A DNA stretch of 58,439 nt from CAYQDR01 sp964416315 (GTDB taxonomy: Bacteria; Methylomirabilota; Methylomirabilia; Rokubacteriales; DASRDR01), in the NCBI GenBank assembly GCA_964416315.1, contig CAYQDR010000013.1, positions 1-58,439 on the forward strand, in the 5' to 3' direction. Positions 1 through 7,507 of the stretch are shown piece after piece. The position numbers were made by a program, and so were the translations under genes. The notes beneath the pieces are model-generated. The model was not told the DNA's origin. It made no database searches and saw only the letters and a list, made by a program, of their open reading frames with translations. Each line of letters starts with the position of its first letter. The stretch's first letter is position 1.

Positions 1-87
1 CTTGGTCAGACGCCAGAATGTTAGGCAAATTCCCCTCTGTGGAAATCCAGGCTAGCACCTTTTCGCGGTGACCGGCTCCTGTCGGGT

Positions 88-255
88 CCCACGGCGCTCC
101 TCGCGGTCGCCGACGAGCTGGCGGGCGCGGCGGAGCTCGTGATGGGGAAGCTCGACGCGGTGCCCGTCGCCCTGATCCGCGGCTACCCGTACACCCCGGG
201 CCCGGGCTCCGCACGGGAACTCCTCCGCGACCCCGCCCAGGACCTGTTCAGATAG
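88..255 (+). pseudogene. cofE: 3' remnant of F420-0:gamma-glutamyl ligase (cofE)
   Basis: The frame ending at the TAG at 253-255 encodes ADELAGAAELVMGKLD followed by VPVALIRGY. These match the C-terminal part of the CofE ligase, which adds glutamates to coenzyme F420-0. Going upstream, the similarity fades near base 88, and the same frame has a TAG at 22-24, so no intact gene fits in the window. Either the gene was truncated by rearrangement or the contig begins in a chimeric join. Other F420-linked genes (npdG at 3207 and an LLM oxidoreductase at 42812) make a cofE relic plausible. The assignment rests on about 55 residues. Confidence 0.6.
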
Positions 256-285
256 GACCGGCTGCGTCGGCCGGGCCACCCCAGC

Positions 286-318
286 TGGCGCCGGGCGCGC
301 CCCGCGGGGTCCCGGGCG
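286..318. repeat. GC-rich palindromic repeat, copy A
   Basis: This 33-base unit has the core GCCCCGCGGGGTCCCGGGC. It recurs at 15815-15847 in the same orientation with one mismatch. Both copies lie just downstream of a stop codon, so it may act as a REP-like or terminator-like hairpin. Confidence 0.6.
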
Positions 319-339
319 GCCCCGGGGTGGCCTGGCAGG

Positions 340-681
340 CTACGGCAGGAACTCGTTCGGGGCTTCGAAGATCCCGAGGACGACGCAGCCGTCCGGGGAC
401 CAGGCACTGTGGACCGACCCCGGCCGGCGCCAGACGAAGTTCCCGGCCGTGCACGGCCCGTCATCGTCCACGAGCGTCCCCTCGAGGACGAAGCTCTGCT
501 CGAGCCCCACGTGCCGGTGCCTCGGGAGCTTCGCTCCCGGGGCCATCCGGACGAGCACCGTCTCCCGCCCTGACGGCTCCTGGTAGAGCACCTTCCGGTC
601 CACCCCCGGAAACCGGGTCGGCTCCCACGGCATTCCCGCGACATCGAGATAGATCGAGCGCTCCGTCTCCTTGGCGATCAC
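340..681 (-). CDS. Cupin-domain protein (ChrR-like)
   Basis: This is a small cupin of about 113 residues. The first cupin motif is visible in PRHRHVGLEQSFVLEGTL, with two histidines and a glutamate positioned as metal ligands; the second is in FVWRRPGSVHSAWS. I chose the GTG at 681 over an upstream ATG at 726 because GGAGAGGAGG sits just before it, and the longer version adds only an Arg-rich tail. Such cupins resemble the C-terminal domain of ChrR anti-sigma factors, but there is no zinc-binding N-terminal domain and no sigma factor nearby. The substrate is unknown. Confidence 0.8.
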   Translation of the reverse strand: MIAKETERSIYLDVAGMPWEPTRFPGVDRKVLYQEPSGRETVLVRMAPGAKLPRHRHVGLEQSFVLEGTLVDDDGPCTAGNFVWRRPGSVHSAWSPDGCVVLGIFEAPNEFLP

Positions 682-784
682 GGTCGGCCTCCTCTCCCGG
701 CGCCGCTCGGGCCGCGCCCGCTCCATGATACGCTAGGAGCGTGTTCGGACTAACCGGGCGCAACGCGACGCTCGTCCAGGCGCC

Positions 785-872
785 CATGGTGGTCCGCTCC
801 GAGCGGCGGCAAAGCCGCCGCAACGTATCCTGGGGGAGGCCTCGGAGGGGGCCGTCGAGGCCCCCTCCGATG
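785..872. repeat. Interspersed hairpin repeat, copy 1
   Basis: Two hairpins are joined: GCGGCGGC/GCCGCCGC near 803-821 and a perfect 12-bp stem at 842-870 (TCGGAGGGGGCC with loop GTCGA). A clear but diverged copy lies in inverted orientation at 7228-7312, including the shared CGCTCCGAG and TGGGGGAGGC segments. The pair brackets the 887-7222 gene block. It looks like a REP/MITE-type element rather than a dedicated terminator. Confidence 0.7.
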
Positions 873-886
873 ATCTAGGCGCGTCC

Positions 887-2290
887 ATGGCTCAGGCCGC
901 GCCGCCCGAGCGCCTCTACGCCGGCGTCCGGGCGATCGCCCGCTTCTGGATCTGGTTCTTCTTCAAGGCGGTCGAGGTCCGGCACCGCGAGCGCGTGCCG
1001 CCGGCCGGCCCCGTCCTCCTCTGCGTGAACCATCCGAACAACCTGATCGACTCCCTGCTCGTCGGGGCCGTGCTCCGGCGCAAGGTCCACTACCTCGCGA
1101 CGGCGGCGCTCTTCCGCAACCGGCTCCTGGCCTGGTTCCTCCGGACGTGCGGCGTGATCCCCGTCTACCGGAAGCAGGACGACCCGGACAAGATGGACCG
1201 AAACGTCGAGACGTTCTCCGCGTGCCTCGAGGCGCTGGACGAGGGGCGCGTCATCGCGATCTACCCGGAGGGGACGACCCACGCCGAGGCGCGCGTCCAG
1301 CGGATCAAGACGGGCGCCGCCCGGATCGCCCTCCTGTACGAGGCGCGCCGCGAGGCGGGCGAGAGCCGCGGGGCGTGGCTCGCGCTGGTCCCGGTGGGGC
1401 TCACCTTCGAGGCGCGGAAGTCGTTCCGCGGCCGCGTGCTGGTCGCCTTCGGCCCGCCGATCCCCGTCCTCCCGCACCTCGAGCAGCACCGCGAGGATGC
1501 GGTCAAGGCCGTGGACGCCGTGACCCGCGCCATCCAGTGGGCCATGGAGTCCCAGGTCGTCCACGCGGACCGGATCGGCCAGGCGGACCTGGCCCGGGCC
1601 GTCGAGGCCCTCTACCGGGACGACCTCGTGCGCCAGCTCCAGACCGAGCGGGGGCTCACGCCGGGCGAGATCGACACGCTCCGTCTCACACGCACGATCG
1701 AGGACGCCATCGCCCACTTCCGCGTCCGCGAGCCGGAGCGGGTCGAGGCGATCTGGCAGCGGATCCAGGGCTACCGCGCGATGCTGGCCGAGTATCGCGT
1801 GCGGGACCAGGCCGTGCAGGCGCGGCTCACGCGGCGGCCGGCGCGCCAGCGGCTCCGGACGTCGGGGCTCGCCCTGCTCGGCCTGCCGGTCTTCGCGTAC
1901 GGCTCGGCCGTCAACGCGCTCCCCTACTTCGTCCCGCGCTGGCTCTCTCGGCGCCTCGCGCGCAAGGAGACGGACTACGCCACCGTGCGCCTCCTCGCGA
2001 GCGTCGTCGCCTTCCCGCTCTTCTGGGGGGCCGAGACGTGGCTCGCCTGGCGCCTGGCCGGCGCCCACTGGGCCGCAGCCTTCGCGCTCTCGCTGCCGGT
2101 CACCGGCCTCCTCGCCTACCACTACCTGGCGGGGCTGGGCCGGCTCAGGAGCCAGCTCCGCCTGGGCGCCCTCGGGCTGACGCAGCGGCACGCGGCCAGG
2201 CACCTCCTGGCCGAGCGGCAGGCGATCATCGCGGACCTGGAGCGCGCGAAGGCCGACTACCTCGGGGCGACCCGCGAGACCCTGGCTTGA
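887..2290 (+). CDS. 1-acylglycerol-3-phosphate O-acyltransferase family protein (PlsC-like)
   Basis: This is a 467-residue phospholipid acyltransferase-like protein. The N-terminal half carries the catalytic block VNHPNNLIDSLL (an H-P-N-N-L-I-D variant of the HxxxxD motif) and the acceptor-site block YPEGTTH. The C-terminal third has two or three hydrophobic segments, around 320-345 and 365-410, which suggests a membrane-anchored enzyme making glycerophospholipids. It is much longer than a standard PlsC (about 240 aa) and resembles the long GPAT-like bacterial group. The ATG at 887 is the first start in frame. Its TGA overlaps the TTG start of the next gene, so the two are probably translationally coupled. 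Confidence 0.85.
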   Translation: MAQAAPPERLYAGVRAIARFWIWFFFKAVEVRHRERVPPAGPVLLCVNHPNNLIDSLLVGAVLRRKVHYLATAALFRNRLLAWFLRTCGVIPVYRKQDDPDKMDRNVETFSACLEALDEGRVIAIYPEGTTHAEARVQRIKTGAARIALLYEARREAGESRGAWLALVPVGLTFEARKSFRGRVLVAFGPPIPVLPHLEQHREDAVKAVDAVTRAIQWAMESQVVHADRIGQADLARAVEALYRDDLVRQLQTERGLTPGEIDTLRLTRTIEDAIAHFRVREPERVEAIWQRIQGYRAMLAEYRVRDQAVQARLTRRPARQRLRTSGLALLGLPVFAYGSAVNALPYFVPRWLSRRLARKETDYATVRLLASVVAFPLFWGAETWLAWRLAGAHWAAAFALSLPVTGLLAYHYLAGLGRLRSQLRLGALGLTQRHAARHLLAERQAIIADLERAKADYLGATRETLA

Positions 2291-3210
2291 GCGTCTATCG
2301 CCTCGAAGAGCTCTCTTCGGCGGCGCTCGACGCGCTCGACCGCGCGCGCACGGTCGTCATCCTGACCGTGAGCCCCCTCGAGCAGCACGGCCCGCACCTG
2401 CCGGTGGGCGTGGACGCCTTCACGGCCGAGCACATGGCCCGGACGCTCGCCGAGCGCCTGACGGCCGCCCGCCCGGGCTGGTCCGTGGTCCTCGCCCCCA
2501 CGCTCTGGCTCGGCGCCTTCACTTTCCACGCGGTCGGCACGGTGACCGTGCGCCAGCGCGTCGTGCGGGACCTCCTCGTGGATTACGGCGGGTCGCTGGC
2601 GCGCGCCGGCTTCCGGTACCTCCTGGTCGCCAACGGGCACGCGGGTCCGGGCCACCTGGTCGCGCTCGAGGAGGCCGCGGGCATCGTCTCGCGGCGCTAC
2701 GGCGTGACGATGGCGTCGTTCACCGGCCACCTCGCGTGGGAGTTCATGCGCGGCCGGTACCTCGACAAGGTGGAGGCGGCACTTGGGCGCCCGCTCACCG
2801 CCGAGGAGCGGCAGGCCTTCGCCGAGGACTCGCACGGCGGGTGGTGGGAGACCTCGCTCATGCTCCTCCTCCGGCCCGACCTCGTGGACCGTGAGTACCG
2901 GACGCTTCCCCCGGCCCGCTACTCCCTGCCCGAGAAGCTCCGCCCCAACTACCCGCTCAAGCGCGGCGGCCGCGGCTATGTCGGGCACCCCGCGCTCGCG
3001 GACCCTGCCTTCGCGAAGGCCACGACGGAGGTGCTGCTCGGCGAGGCGCTGGCGCTCGTCGAGGGGCTGCTCGACGGCCGGATCCGGCCCGAGGCGCGGC
3101 GCTCCCCGTGGTTCCGGGTCCCGGTCTTCCGGACGAACTTCTGGCGGGGCGCCGCCGTGGCGGGAGCCGTCACCGCAGCCGTCGGGCTCCTCTGGCGGAG
3201 GCGCCGGTGA
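2287..3210 (+). CDS. Creatininase family protein (metal-dependent amidohydrolase)
   Basis: The 307-residue product has the creatininase/MftE hallmark SPLEQHGPHLPVGVD, which supplies Glu, His and Asp metal ligands, and NGHAGPGH further on. The family hydrolyses cyclic or formamide-type C-N bonds in creatinine, riboflavin precursors or mycofactocin. The substrate here is not evident. The frame is open well upstream, but the TTG at 2287 overlaps the previous stop (TTGA) and no later ATG/GTG keeps the metal motif. The C-terminus ends with a hydrophobic stretch and four arginines, a likely membrane anchor that is unusual for this family. Its stop overlaps npdG by GTGA. Confidence 0.85.
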   Translation: MSVYRLEELSSAALDALDRARTVVILTVSPLEQHGPHLPVGVDAFTAEHMARTLAERLTAARPGWSVVLAPTLWLGAFTFHAVGTVTVRQRVVRDLLVDYGGSLARAGFRYLLVANGHAGPGHLVALEEAAGIVSRRYGVTMASFTGHLAWEFMRGRYLDKVEAALGRPLTAEERQAFAEDSHGGWWETSLMLLLRPDLVDREYRTLPPARYSLPEKLRPNYPLKRGGRGYVGHPALADPAFAKATTEVLLGEALALVEGLLDGRIRPEARRSPWFRVPVFRTNFWRGAAVAGAVTAAVGLLWRRRR

Positions 3211-3875
3211 ACGTCGCGATCCTGGGCGGCACCGGAAAGGAAGGGACGGGGCTCGCGCTGCGCTGGGCGCGTGCCGGCCACCACGTCCTCATCGGGTCCC
3301 GGGACGCCGAGCGCGCCTGGGGCCGGGCCCAGGAGCTGGCGCCGCTCGTCCCGGGCGGCGCGTTCGACGGCCTCACGAACGAGGCGGCGGGCCGAGCCGG
3401 CGACCTGGTGGTCGTCGCGGTCCCCCACGCGGGACACCGGTCGCTGCTCGAGGGCCTCCGCGGCGCCCTCAGTGGCAAGGTCGTCCTGGACACCGTGGTG
3501 CCGCTCGACTTCCAGGGCCCGCGACTCTACGCGCCGCCGCCCGAGGGGTCGGCCGCCGAGGAAGCGCAGGCCGCGCTCGGCCCCGAGGCCCGCGTCGTCG
3601 CGGGCCTCCACTCGCTCGCGGCCCACGACCTGGCGAGCCTCGACCACGCGCTCGACGCTGACGTCCTCGTCTGCGGGAACGACGCGGCCGCCAAGGCGGC
3701 CGCCGCCGGGCTGATCGAGAGTCTCGGGGTCCGGTGCCTGGACGCCGGACCGCTTTCGATGGCCGCGATCCTCGAGGGGCTCACGGCCCTCATGGTCCGG
3801 CTCAATCGCCGCTACCAGTCGAAGTCCGCCGCCCTCCGGATCACCGGGATCGACGCGGGCGCCCGCTCGCCCTGA
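3207..3875 (+). CDS. npdG: NADPH-dependent F420 reductase (F420H2:NADP oxidoreductase)
   Basis: The 222-residue protein begins VNVAILGGTGKEG, the Rossmann motif typical of NpdG/Fno, and continues with GSRDAERA, the NADP ribose-phosphate region. The enzyme moves hydride between F420 and NADP, linking the deazaflavin pool to biosynthetic reductant in the cytoplasm. The GTG at 3207 is chosen because it overlaps the preceding TGA and places the Rossmann glycines at the very N-terminus, as in the family. An F420-dependent LLM oxidoreductase is encoded at 42812 and a cofE fragment lies at the left edge, so F420 use by this organism is well supported. Confidence 0.9.
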   Translation: MNVAILGGTGKEGTGLALRWARAGHHVLIGSRDAERAWGRAQELAPLVPGGAFDGLTNEAAGRAGDLVVVAVPHAGHRSLLEGLRGALSGKVVLDTVVPLDFQGPRLYAPPPEGSAAEEAQAALGPEARVVAGLHSLAAHDLASLDHALDADVLVCGNDAAAKAAAAGLIESLGVRCLDAGPLSMAAILEGLTALMVRLNRRYQSKSAALRITGIDAGARSP

Positions 3876-3942
3876 CGCACGGACCGCGCGCGGCCTCAGG
3901 TCGGGTCGCTGCCGAGCCGGCCGTTCACGCGCCCGGGCGTTC

Positions 3943-4371
3943 CTAACGCCCGCGGGCGATGCCGACCCCGAGGAAGACGGCGGCCGCCCCGAGCAGGACC
4001 AGGATCCGATCGAGCCAGCGCACCCCGCCCAAGGCCCCCTCGGGCGCCCCGCCCCGCTCGATCGCCGCGGCCGCGCGCGGGAGGACGGCGAAGTCCCGGT
4101 GGGCCTGGAGCGCGAGCAGGACCAGCACGAGCAGCACCTTCCCCATGACCCAGGGGCGCGCGAGGCCGGTCTGACGGAGGTTCTCGAGCCCGGTCACGAC
4201 GAGGAGCCCCAGGGCGGCCCACCCGATCAGGCGCGCCCGGATGAGGAGCGCCAGGTAGGCGCGCTCACCGCGCGCGAGCGCGGACACCACCAGGTGGCTC
4301 GCGAACAGGAGCCCGCCGAGCCAGACCGCGGCCGCCAAGACGTGGAGCCAGATAATAAGGATGCGGGTCAC
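3943..4371 (-). CDS. CopD-like integral membrane protein
   Basis: The 142-residue protein has four predicted membrane helices: WLHVLAAAVWLGGLLF, a segment near 45-60, MGKVLLVLVLLAL near 75-90, and a last one at 122-137. The opening His-Val-Leu-Ala-Ala-x-Val-Trp-x-Gly-Gly pattern is typical of the copper-resistance CopD/DUF2269-like superfamily. The GTG start at 4371 overlaps the TGA of the HAD gene, so the protein is the last gene of a minus-strand operon with the HAD phosphatase, cysteine desulfurase and TusA. A role in metal or haem handling is only suggested by the family. Confidence 0.75.
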   Translation of the reverse strand: MTRILIIWLHVLAAAVWLGGLLFASHLVVSALARGERAYLALLIRARLIGWAALGLLVVTGLENLRQTGLARPWVMGKVLLVLVLLALQAHRDFAVLPRAAAAIERGGAPEGALGGVRWLDRILVLLGAAAVFLGVGIARGR

Positions 4372-5060
4372 GCGCCGTCCAGGATCGCCGCCACCACCCG
4401 TTCGGTCTCGCTCAGGTCGGGGAACACGAAGTCGGCTTCGCACGCGCCGAGGTCCGCGACGCTGTGGCGCCCCGTGGCGACCGCGAGCGAGGCGGCCCCG
4501 AAGGCGCGGGCGCACGCGACGTCGCGCGGCGTGTCCCCGATGACGACCAGGTCGCGGCCGCGGAACGCGCGCCCCACGAGCGCCTCGGCCCGCCGCGCGG
4601 CGACCCCCGGGAGCCGCGTCCGGTCGGCGTCGTCCGAGCCGTAGGCCCCGAGGCGGAAGCGCGGGAGAAGCCCGGTCGGCCCGAGCTTGAGGCGCGCCCC
4701 CGCCTCGATGTTCCCGGTGAGGAGGCCGACCACGCACTCGGACCGCGCGGCGAGCGCCTCGACCAGGGCGGCGACCCCGGGGTATACCGTGACCCGGCTC
4801 CCGTCCCCGATCTCCGCCGTGAGGCACTCGAGGTAGCAGGCGAAGAGCCGCGCCTCCCGGTCCGCGATCGCGTCGGGCTCGAGGCCCGCCGCCGTGAGGA
4901 GGTCGCGGATGATCTGGGGGTCCGTTCCGCCGTGGAAGTCGTAGGCGTCGATCGGGCCCGCCGTCCCGTAGACGTCGAGGAGCGCCCGGCCGAGCGCGCG
5001 GCGTCCGGCGCCGCGCGCGGACAGGAGCGTCCCGTCGACGTCGAAGAGGGCGAGCCTCAC
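4368..5060 (-). CDS. HAD-superfamily hydrolase (phosphoglycolate phosphatase-like)
   Basis: The 230-residue cytoplasmic phosphatase opens with FDVDGTLLSARGAG, giving the DxDGT nucleophile motif. Motif II is in VVGLLTGN, and motif III/IV includes VVIGDTPRDVACARA. Between them is an alpha-helical cap typical of Gph/PGP-like C1 HAD enzymes. The substrate cannot be read from sequence. It sits 4 bp after the cysteine desulfurase and overlaps the CopD-like gene. Confidence 0.85.
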   Translation of the reverse strand: MRLALFDVDGTLLSARGAGRRALGRALLDVYGTAGPIDAYDFHGGTDPQIIRDLLTAAGLEPDAIADREARLFACYLECLTAEIGDGSRVTVYPGVAALVEALAARSECVVGLLTGNIEAGARLKLGPTGLLPRFRLGAYGSDDADRTRLPGVAARRAEALVGRAFRGRDLVVIGDTPRDVACARAFGAASLAVATGRHSVADLGACEADFVFPDLSETERVVAAILDGA

Positions 5061-5064
5061 GTGG

Positions 5065-6288
5065 TCACGCGAACGGCGAGACGGCGCGCAGCCGCTCGAC
5101 GATCGGCCCCAGCTCCAGGAGGAGGACCCGGATGTCCTCCGGGCGGGTCCACCGACCGAGCGAGAGGCAGAGCGCCCCTTCCGCCGTGCGGGCGTCGAGG
5201 CCGAGGGCGCGCAGGACGTGTGACGGCTCGCGGGTGAGCGTCGCGCACGCCGAGCCGGTGGAGACGGAGATCCCGACGAGGTCGAGCGCGAGCAGGAGGC
5301 TCTCGCCCTTGACCCCGGGAACCGCGAAGCTCACGTGGTGCGGCAGGCGCGGCGACCGCGCGCCGGTGAGCCGCACCGCGGGACAGGCGGCGACCAGCCC
5401 GGCGATCAGCTCGTCCCGGAGCGCGGCGAGGCGCGTCGCCTCCTCGGTCCCGTCGCGGAGCATCAGCTCGGCCGCGACCCCGAGCCCCACCACGCCGGCG
5501 AGATTCTCGCTGCCGGAGCGGAGACCCCCCTCCTGGCCACCCCCGAGGATCTGGGGGACGAGCTTGAGGCCCGGGCGCACCCAGAGCGCGCCGACGCCCG
5601 GCGGGCCGTAGAGGTCGTTCGACGCGAGGGTGAGCAGGTCGATCCCGTCGGCTTCGACGGCGAGCGGGACACGCCCCACGGCGCCGACGCCGTCCACGTG
5701 GAACGGCACCCCGGCGGCCTGGGTCACCCCGGCGATCGCCCGCCACGGCTGGAGGGTGCCGACCTCGGGGTTGGCCGCGCCGAGCGAGACCAGGCAGGTG
5801 TCGGTGCACAGCGCCGCCCGGACCCGGTCCGGATCCACGCGCCCCTCCGCGTCCACCGGCACGACGGTCAGCTCGAACCCCGCCTTGACGAGGTCGCGGC
5901 ACGGCGTGAGCACCGAGGTGTGCTCGATCGCGCCGGTGACCACGTGGCGGCCGGGCCCGCGGAGCGCGACGCCCTTGATCGCGAGGTTGTTCGCCTCGGT
6001 GGCCCCGCTCGTGAAGACGACGCCTTCCGCGCGCCCTCCCACCAGCCGCCCGACCTTCGCGCGCGCCGCGGCGAGCGACTCGCGCGCCTCCTCGCCGAGC
6101 GCGTGGAAGGCGGAGGGGTTCCCGACCCACCCCTCCAGGAACGGGGCCATGACGGCGAGGACGCGGGGATCGACGGGGGCGAAGCCCGCGTAGTCCAGGT
6201 AGATCCGCCGCCCCGGACGCCCCGCGTCGAGGCTATCGGGTCTTTCGGACCAGGAAGCGGTAGACCGAGCCGTCCTTCGTGACCGCAA
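5065..6288 (-). CDS. Cysteine desulfurase family protein lacking the PLP lysine
   Basis: The overall fold is NifS/IscS class V aminotransferase. Visible features are SGATEANN (94-101), EH at 122-123, the PLP-facing Asp199, the sulfur-accepting Cys348 in STGSACATLTREPSHVLRAL, and GGGQEGGLRSGSEN near 249-262. However, the expected SxHK segment before YGPKGVGAL reads ASNDLYGPPGVGAL: the His is Asn224 and the Schiff-base Lys is Asp225. I recall a similar Lys-to-Asp change in Archaeoglobus fulgidus IscS, which acts with IscU. The only usable in-frame start is a TTG at 6288, inside the tusA gene. Classical PLP chemistry is doubtful; a scaffold or sulfur-relay role with the adjacent TusA is an inference. 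Confidence 0.85.
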   Translation of the reverse strand: MRSRRTARSTASWSERPDSLDAGRPGRRIYLDYAGFAPVDPRVLAVMAPFLEGWVGNPSAFHALGEEARESLAAARAKVGRLVGGRAEGVVFTSGATEANNLAIKGVALRGPGRHVVTGAIEHTSVLTPCRDLVKAGFELTVVPVDAEGRVDPDRVRAALCTDTCLVSLGAANPEVGTLQPWRAIAGVTQAAGVPFHVDGVGAVGRVPLAVEADGIDLLTLASNDLYGPPGVGALWVRPGLKLVPQILGGGQEGGLRSGSENLAGVVGLGVAAELMLRDGTEEATRLAALRDELIAGLVAACPAVRLTGARSPRLPHHVSFAVPGVKGESLLLALDLVGISVSTGSACATLTREPSHVLRALGLDARTAEGALCLSLGRWTRPEDIRVLLLELGPIVERLRAVSPFA

Positions 6289-6475
6289 TGAGCTCGTTCC
6301 CGGTGCGCTTGGCCCAGCTCTTCATGTCGGCGTCGCTGGCCGGGTCGTCCGAGAGCATCTCGAGCACCTGCCCGAGCGCCATCACCTTCATCGCTTCCCG
6401 GGTCTTGACGATCGGCATCGGGCAGAACAGGCCCAGACAATCCAGGGTCTGATCGACGTGGACGAGAGCCTCCAT
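6233..6475 (-). CDS. tusA: TusA family sulfurtransferase
   Basis: This 80-residue protein has the diagnostic LDCLGLFCPMPIVKTREAM segment. The catalytic Cys18 lies in the CPxP motif, and an additional Cys13 precedes it. TusA proteins carry a persulfide between cysteine desulfurases and acceptors in tRNA thiolation, molybdenum cofactor enzymes or sulfur oxidation. The gene overlaps the start of the desulfurase-like gene by 56 bp, which strongly suggests co-expression and partnership. The later half (DPASDADMKSWAKRTGNEL) is standard for the family, and length is normal. Confidence 0.92.
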   Translation of the reverse strand: MEALVHVDQTLDCLGLFCPMPIVKTREAMKVMALGQVLEMLSDDPASDADMKSWAKRTGNELIAVTKDGSVYRFLVRKTR

Positions 6476-6548
6476 CGGGGAGCGGCCCCACCCTACCCCA
6501 CCCCCGGAGCGCGTGTCAAGCTGGCCCCGACACAGGCGAAATTTCCCC

Positions 6549-6578
6549 TTGACAGGCCCTCGGTCGCAATGAAATTAT
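6549..6578 (+). promoter_or_regulatory. Predicted sigma-70-type promoter for the HTH-receiver gene
   Basis: A perfect TTGACA (6549-6554) is followed after 18 bases by AATTAT (6573-6578). The stretch is clearly AT-richer than its surroundings. The start codon is 60 bases downstream. Confidence 0.6.
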
Positions 6579-6637
6579 GTCGGCCTCTCCCCAATTAACG
6601 CCAATAGCGTCAAGGGACGCGGAACCAGGTCGGGGCG

Positions 6638-7222
6638 ATGGAGACGCGGCGGGCATCCAGGGCGGACGCGGGCGAGCGGCGGGGGCGGGGGGTCTCGGAG
6701 ATCCTGACCATCCGGGACGTGGCGGCCTACCTCAAGCTCCCGGTCTCGACCGTCTACCGCCTGGCCGAGCGGCGGGAGTTGCCGGGCCACAAGGTGGGGC
6801 GCCAGTGGCGCTTCCACAAGTCCATCCTCGACGACTGGTTCCGCCAGCACGCCGCCAGCCTCCGGGTCCAGATGCTCGTCGTGGACGACGAGGAGGTCGT
6901 CCGGCAGTTCCTGGTCGCGGCGCTCCAGACGCCGCAGCGCCAGGTCCTGACCGCGGCGAGCGGCGAGGAGGCGATCGAGATCGCGAAGAAGACCGACCTC
7001 GACCTCGTCACGCTCGACGTCGTCATGCCCGGGATCAGCGGGGTCGAGACCTTCCGCCAGCTCCACGCGCTGCGGCCGGAGCTGCCCGTCGTCATCGTGA
7101 CCGGCTACCCCGACTCCGACCTGATGGCCAAGGCGCTCGAGATCGGGCCGTTCACGGTGATCAACAAGCCGATCGACATCAACCAGATCCAGAAGGTGGT
7201 CGACCTCATCGTCGGGACCTGA
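6638..7222 (+). CDS. Excisionase-type HTH plus receiver-domain response regulator
   Basis: The 194-residue protein has an excisionase/MerR-like helix-turn-helix at about 22-70 (ILTIRDVAAYLKLPVSTVYR, then a wing with GRQWRFHKS). A CheY-like receiver spans about 76-194, with acidic pair DD, phospho-acceptor Asp in LDVVMPGISG, the Thr in VTGYPDSD and the Lys in VINKPIDI. DNA-binding first and receiver second is the reverse of ordinary response regulators. No histidine kinase is encoded nearby, so the partner is unknown. The gene is alone on the plus strand, behind its own promoter and followed by an interspersed repeat. Confidence 0.88.
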   Translation: METRRASRADAGERRGRGVSEILTIRDVAAYLKLPVSTVYRLAERRELPGHKVGRQWRFHKSILDDWFRQHAASLRVQMLVVDDEEVVRQFLVAALQTPQRQVLTAASGEEAIEIAKKTDLDLVTLDVVMPGISGVETFRQLHALRPELPVVIVTGYPDSDLMAKALEIGPFTVINKPIDINQIQKVVDLIVGT

Positions 7223-7227
7223 GTTCA

Positions 7228-7312
7228 TCGGGAGGGGGCCTCGACGGCCCCCTCCAGGGCCTCCCCCAGACGTTGCCGCGGCGAAGCCGCGGCTCGGAGC
7301 GGAACGCCACGG
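7228..7312. repeat. Interspersed hairpin repeat, copy 2 (inverted)
   Basis: This is the diverged reverse complement of the element at 785-872. It has a GGAGGGGGCC/GGCCCCCTCC stem (7231-7255) followed by CCGCGGC/GCCGCGG (near 7275-7291). It directly follows the response regulator stop and may also terminate its transcript. Confidence 0.7.
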
Positions 7313-7410
7313 CCGCGAGGCGAATGACGGGAGCGTGGCGAGAAGCCCGGGCGGGGAGAGTCGGGTTTCGGACCCGCGCGCCATTTCTTCACGGACCCTG
7401 AGCCCTCGTA

Positions 7411-7434
7411 CCCTCTCCCCGCTGGGGGAGAGGG
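7411..7434. repeat. CCCTCTCCCC hairpin, copy 1
   Basis: A perfect 10-bp stem, CCCTCTCCCC/GGGGAGAGGG, with loop GCTG. It is the first of seven copies in the window. It lies in the 285-base gap between the regulator and citrate synthase, which otherwise holds only the neighbouring repeat and a promoter. Confidence 0.85.
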
Positions 7435-7470
7435 AGCGGACAACGGCGCCGCGCGTCCCGGCGCGACCGC

Positions 7471-7499
7471 TTGACCCGATCCCCACAGCCTGCTATCAC
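7471..7499 (+). promoter_or_regulatory. Predicted promoter of citrate synthase (leaderless)
   Basis: TTGACC (7471-7476), 17-base spacer, TATCAC (7494-7499). The ATG at 7508 is only 8 bases past the -10 box, so the transcript should start at or within a base or two of the start codon. There is no Shine-Dalgarno site to contradict this. Confidence 0.55.
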
Positions 7500-7507
7500 G
7501 GAGCCGT

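Noticed and set aside
3936..3950. A further attC-like core (TCCTAAC) near 3942
   Set aside because: It falls on the stop codon of the CopD-like gene with no matching partner core or palindrome nearby.
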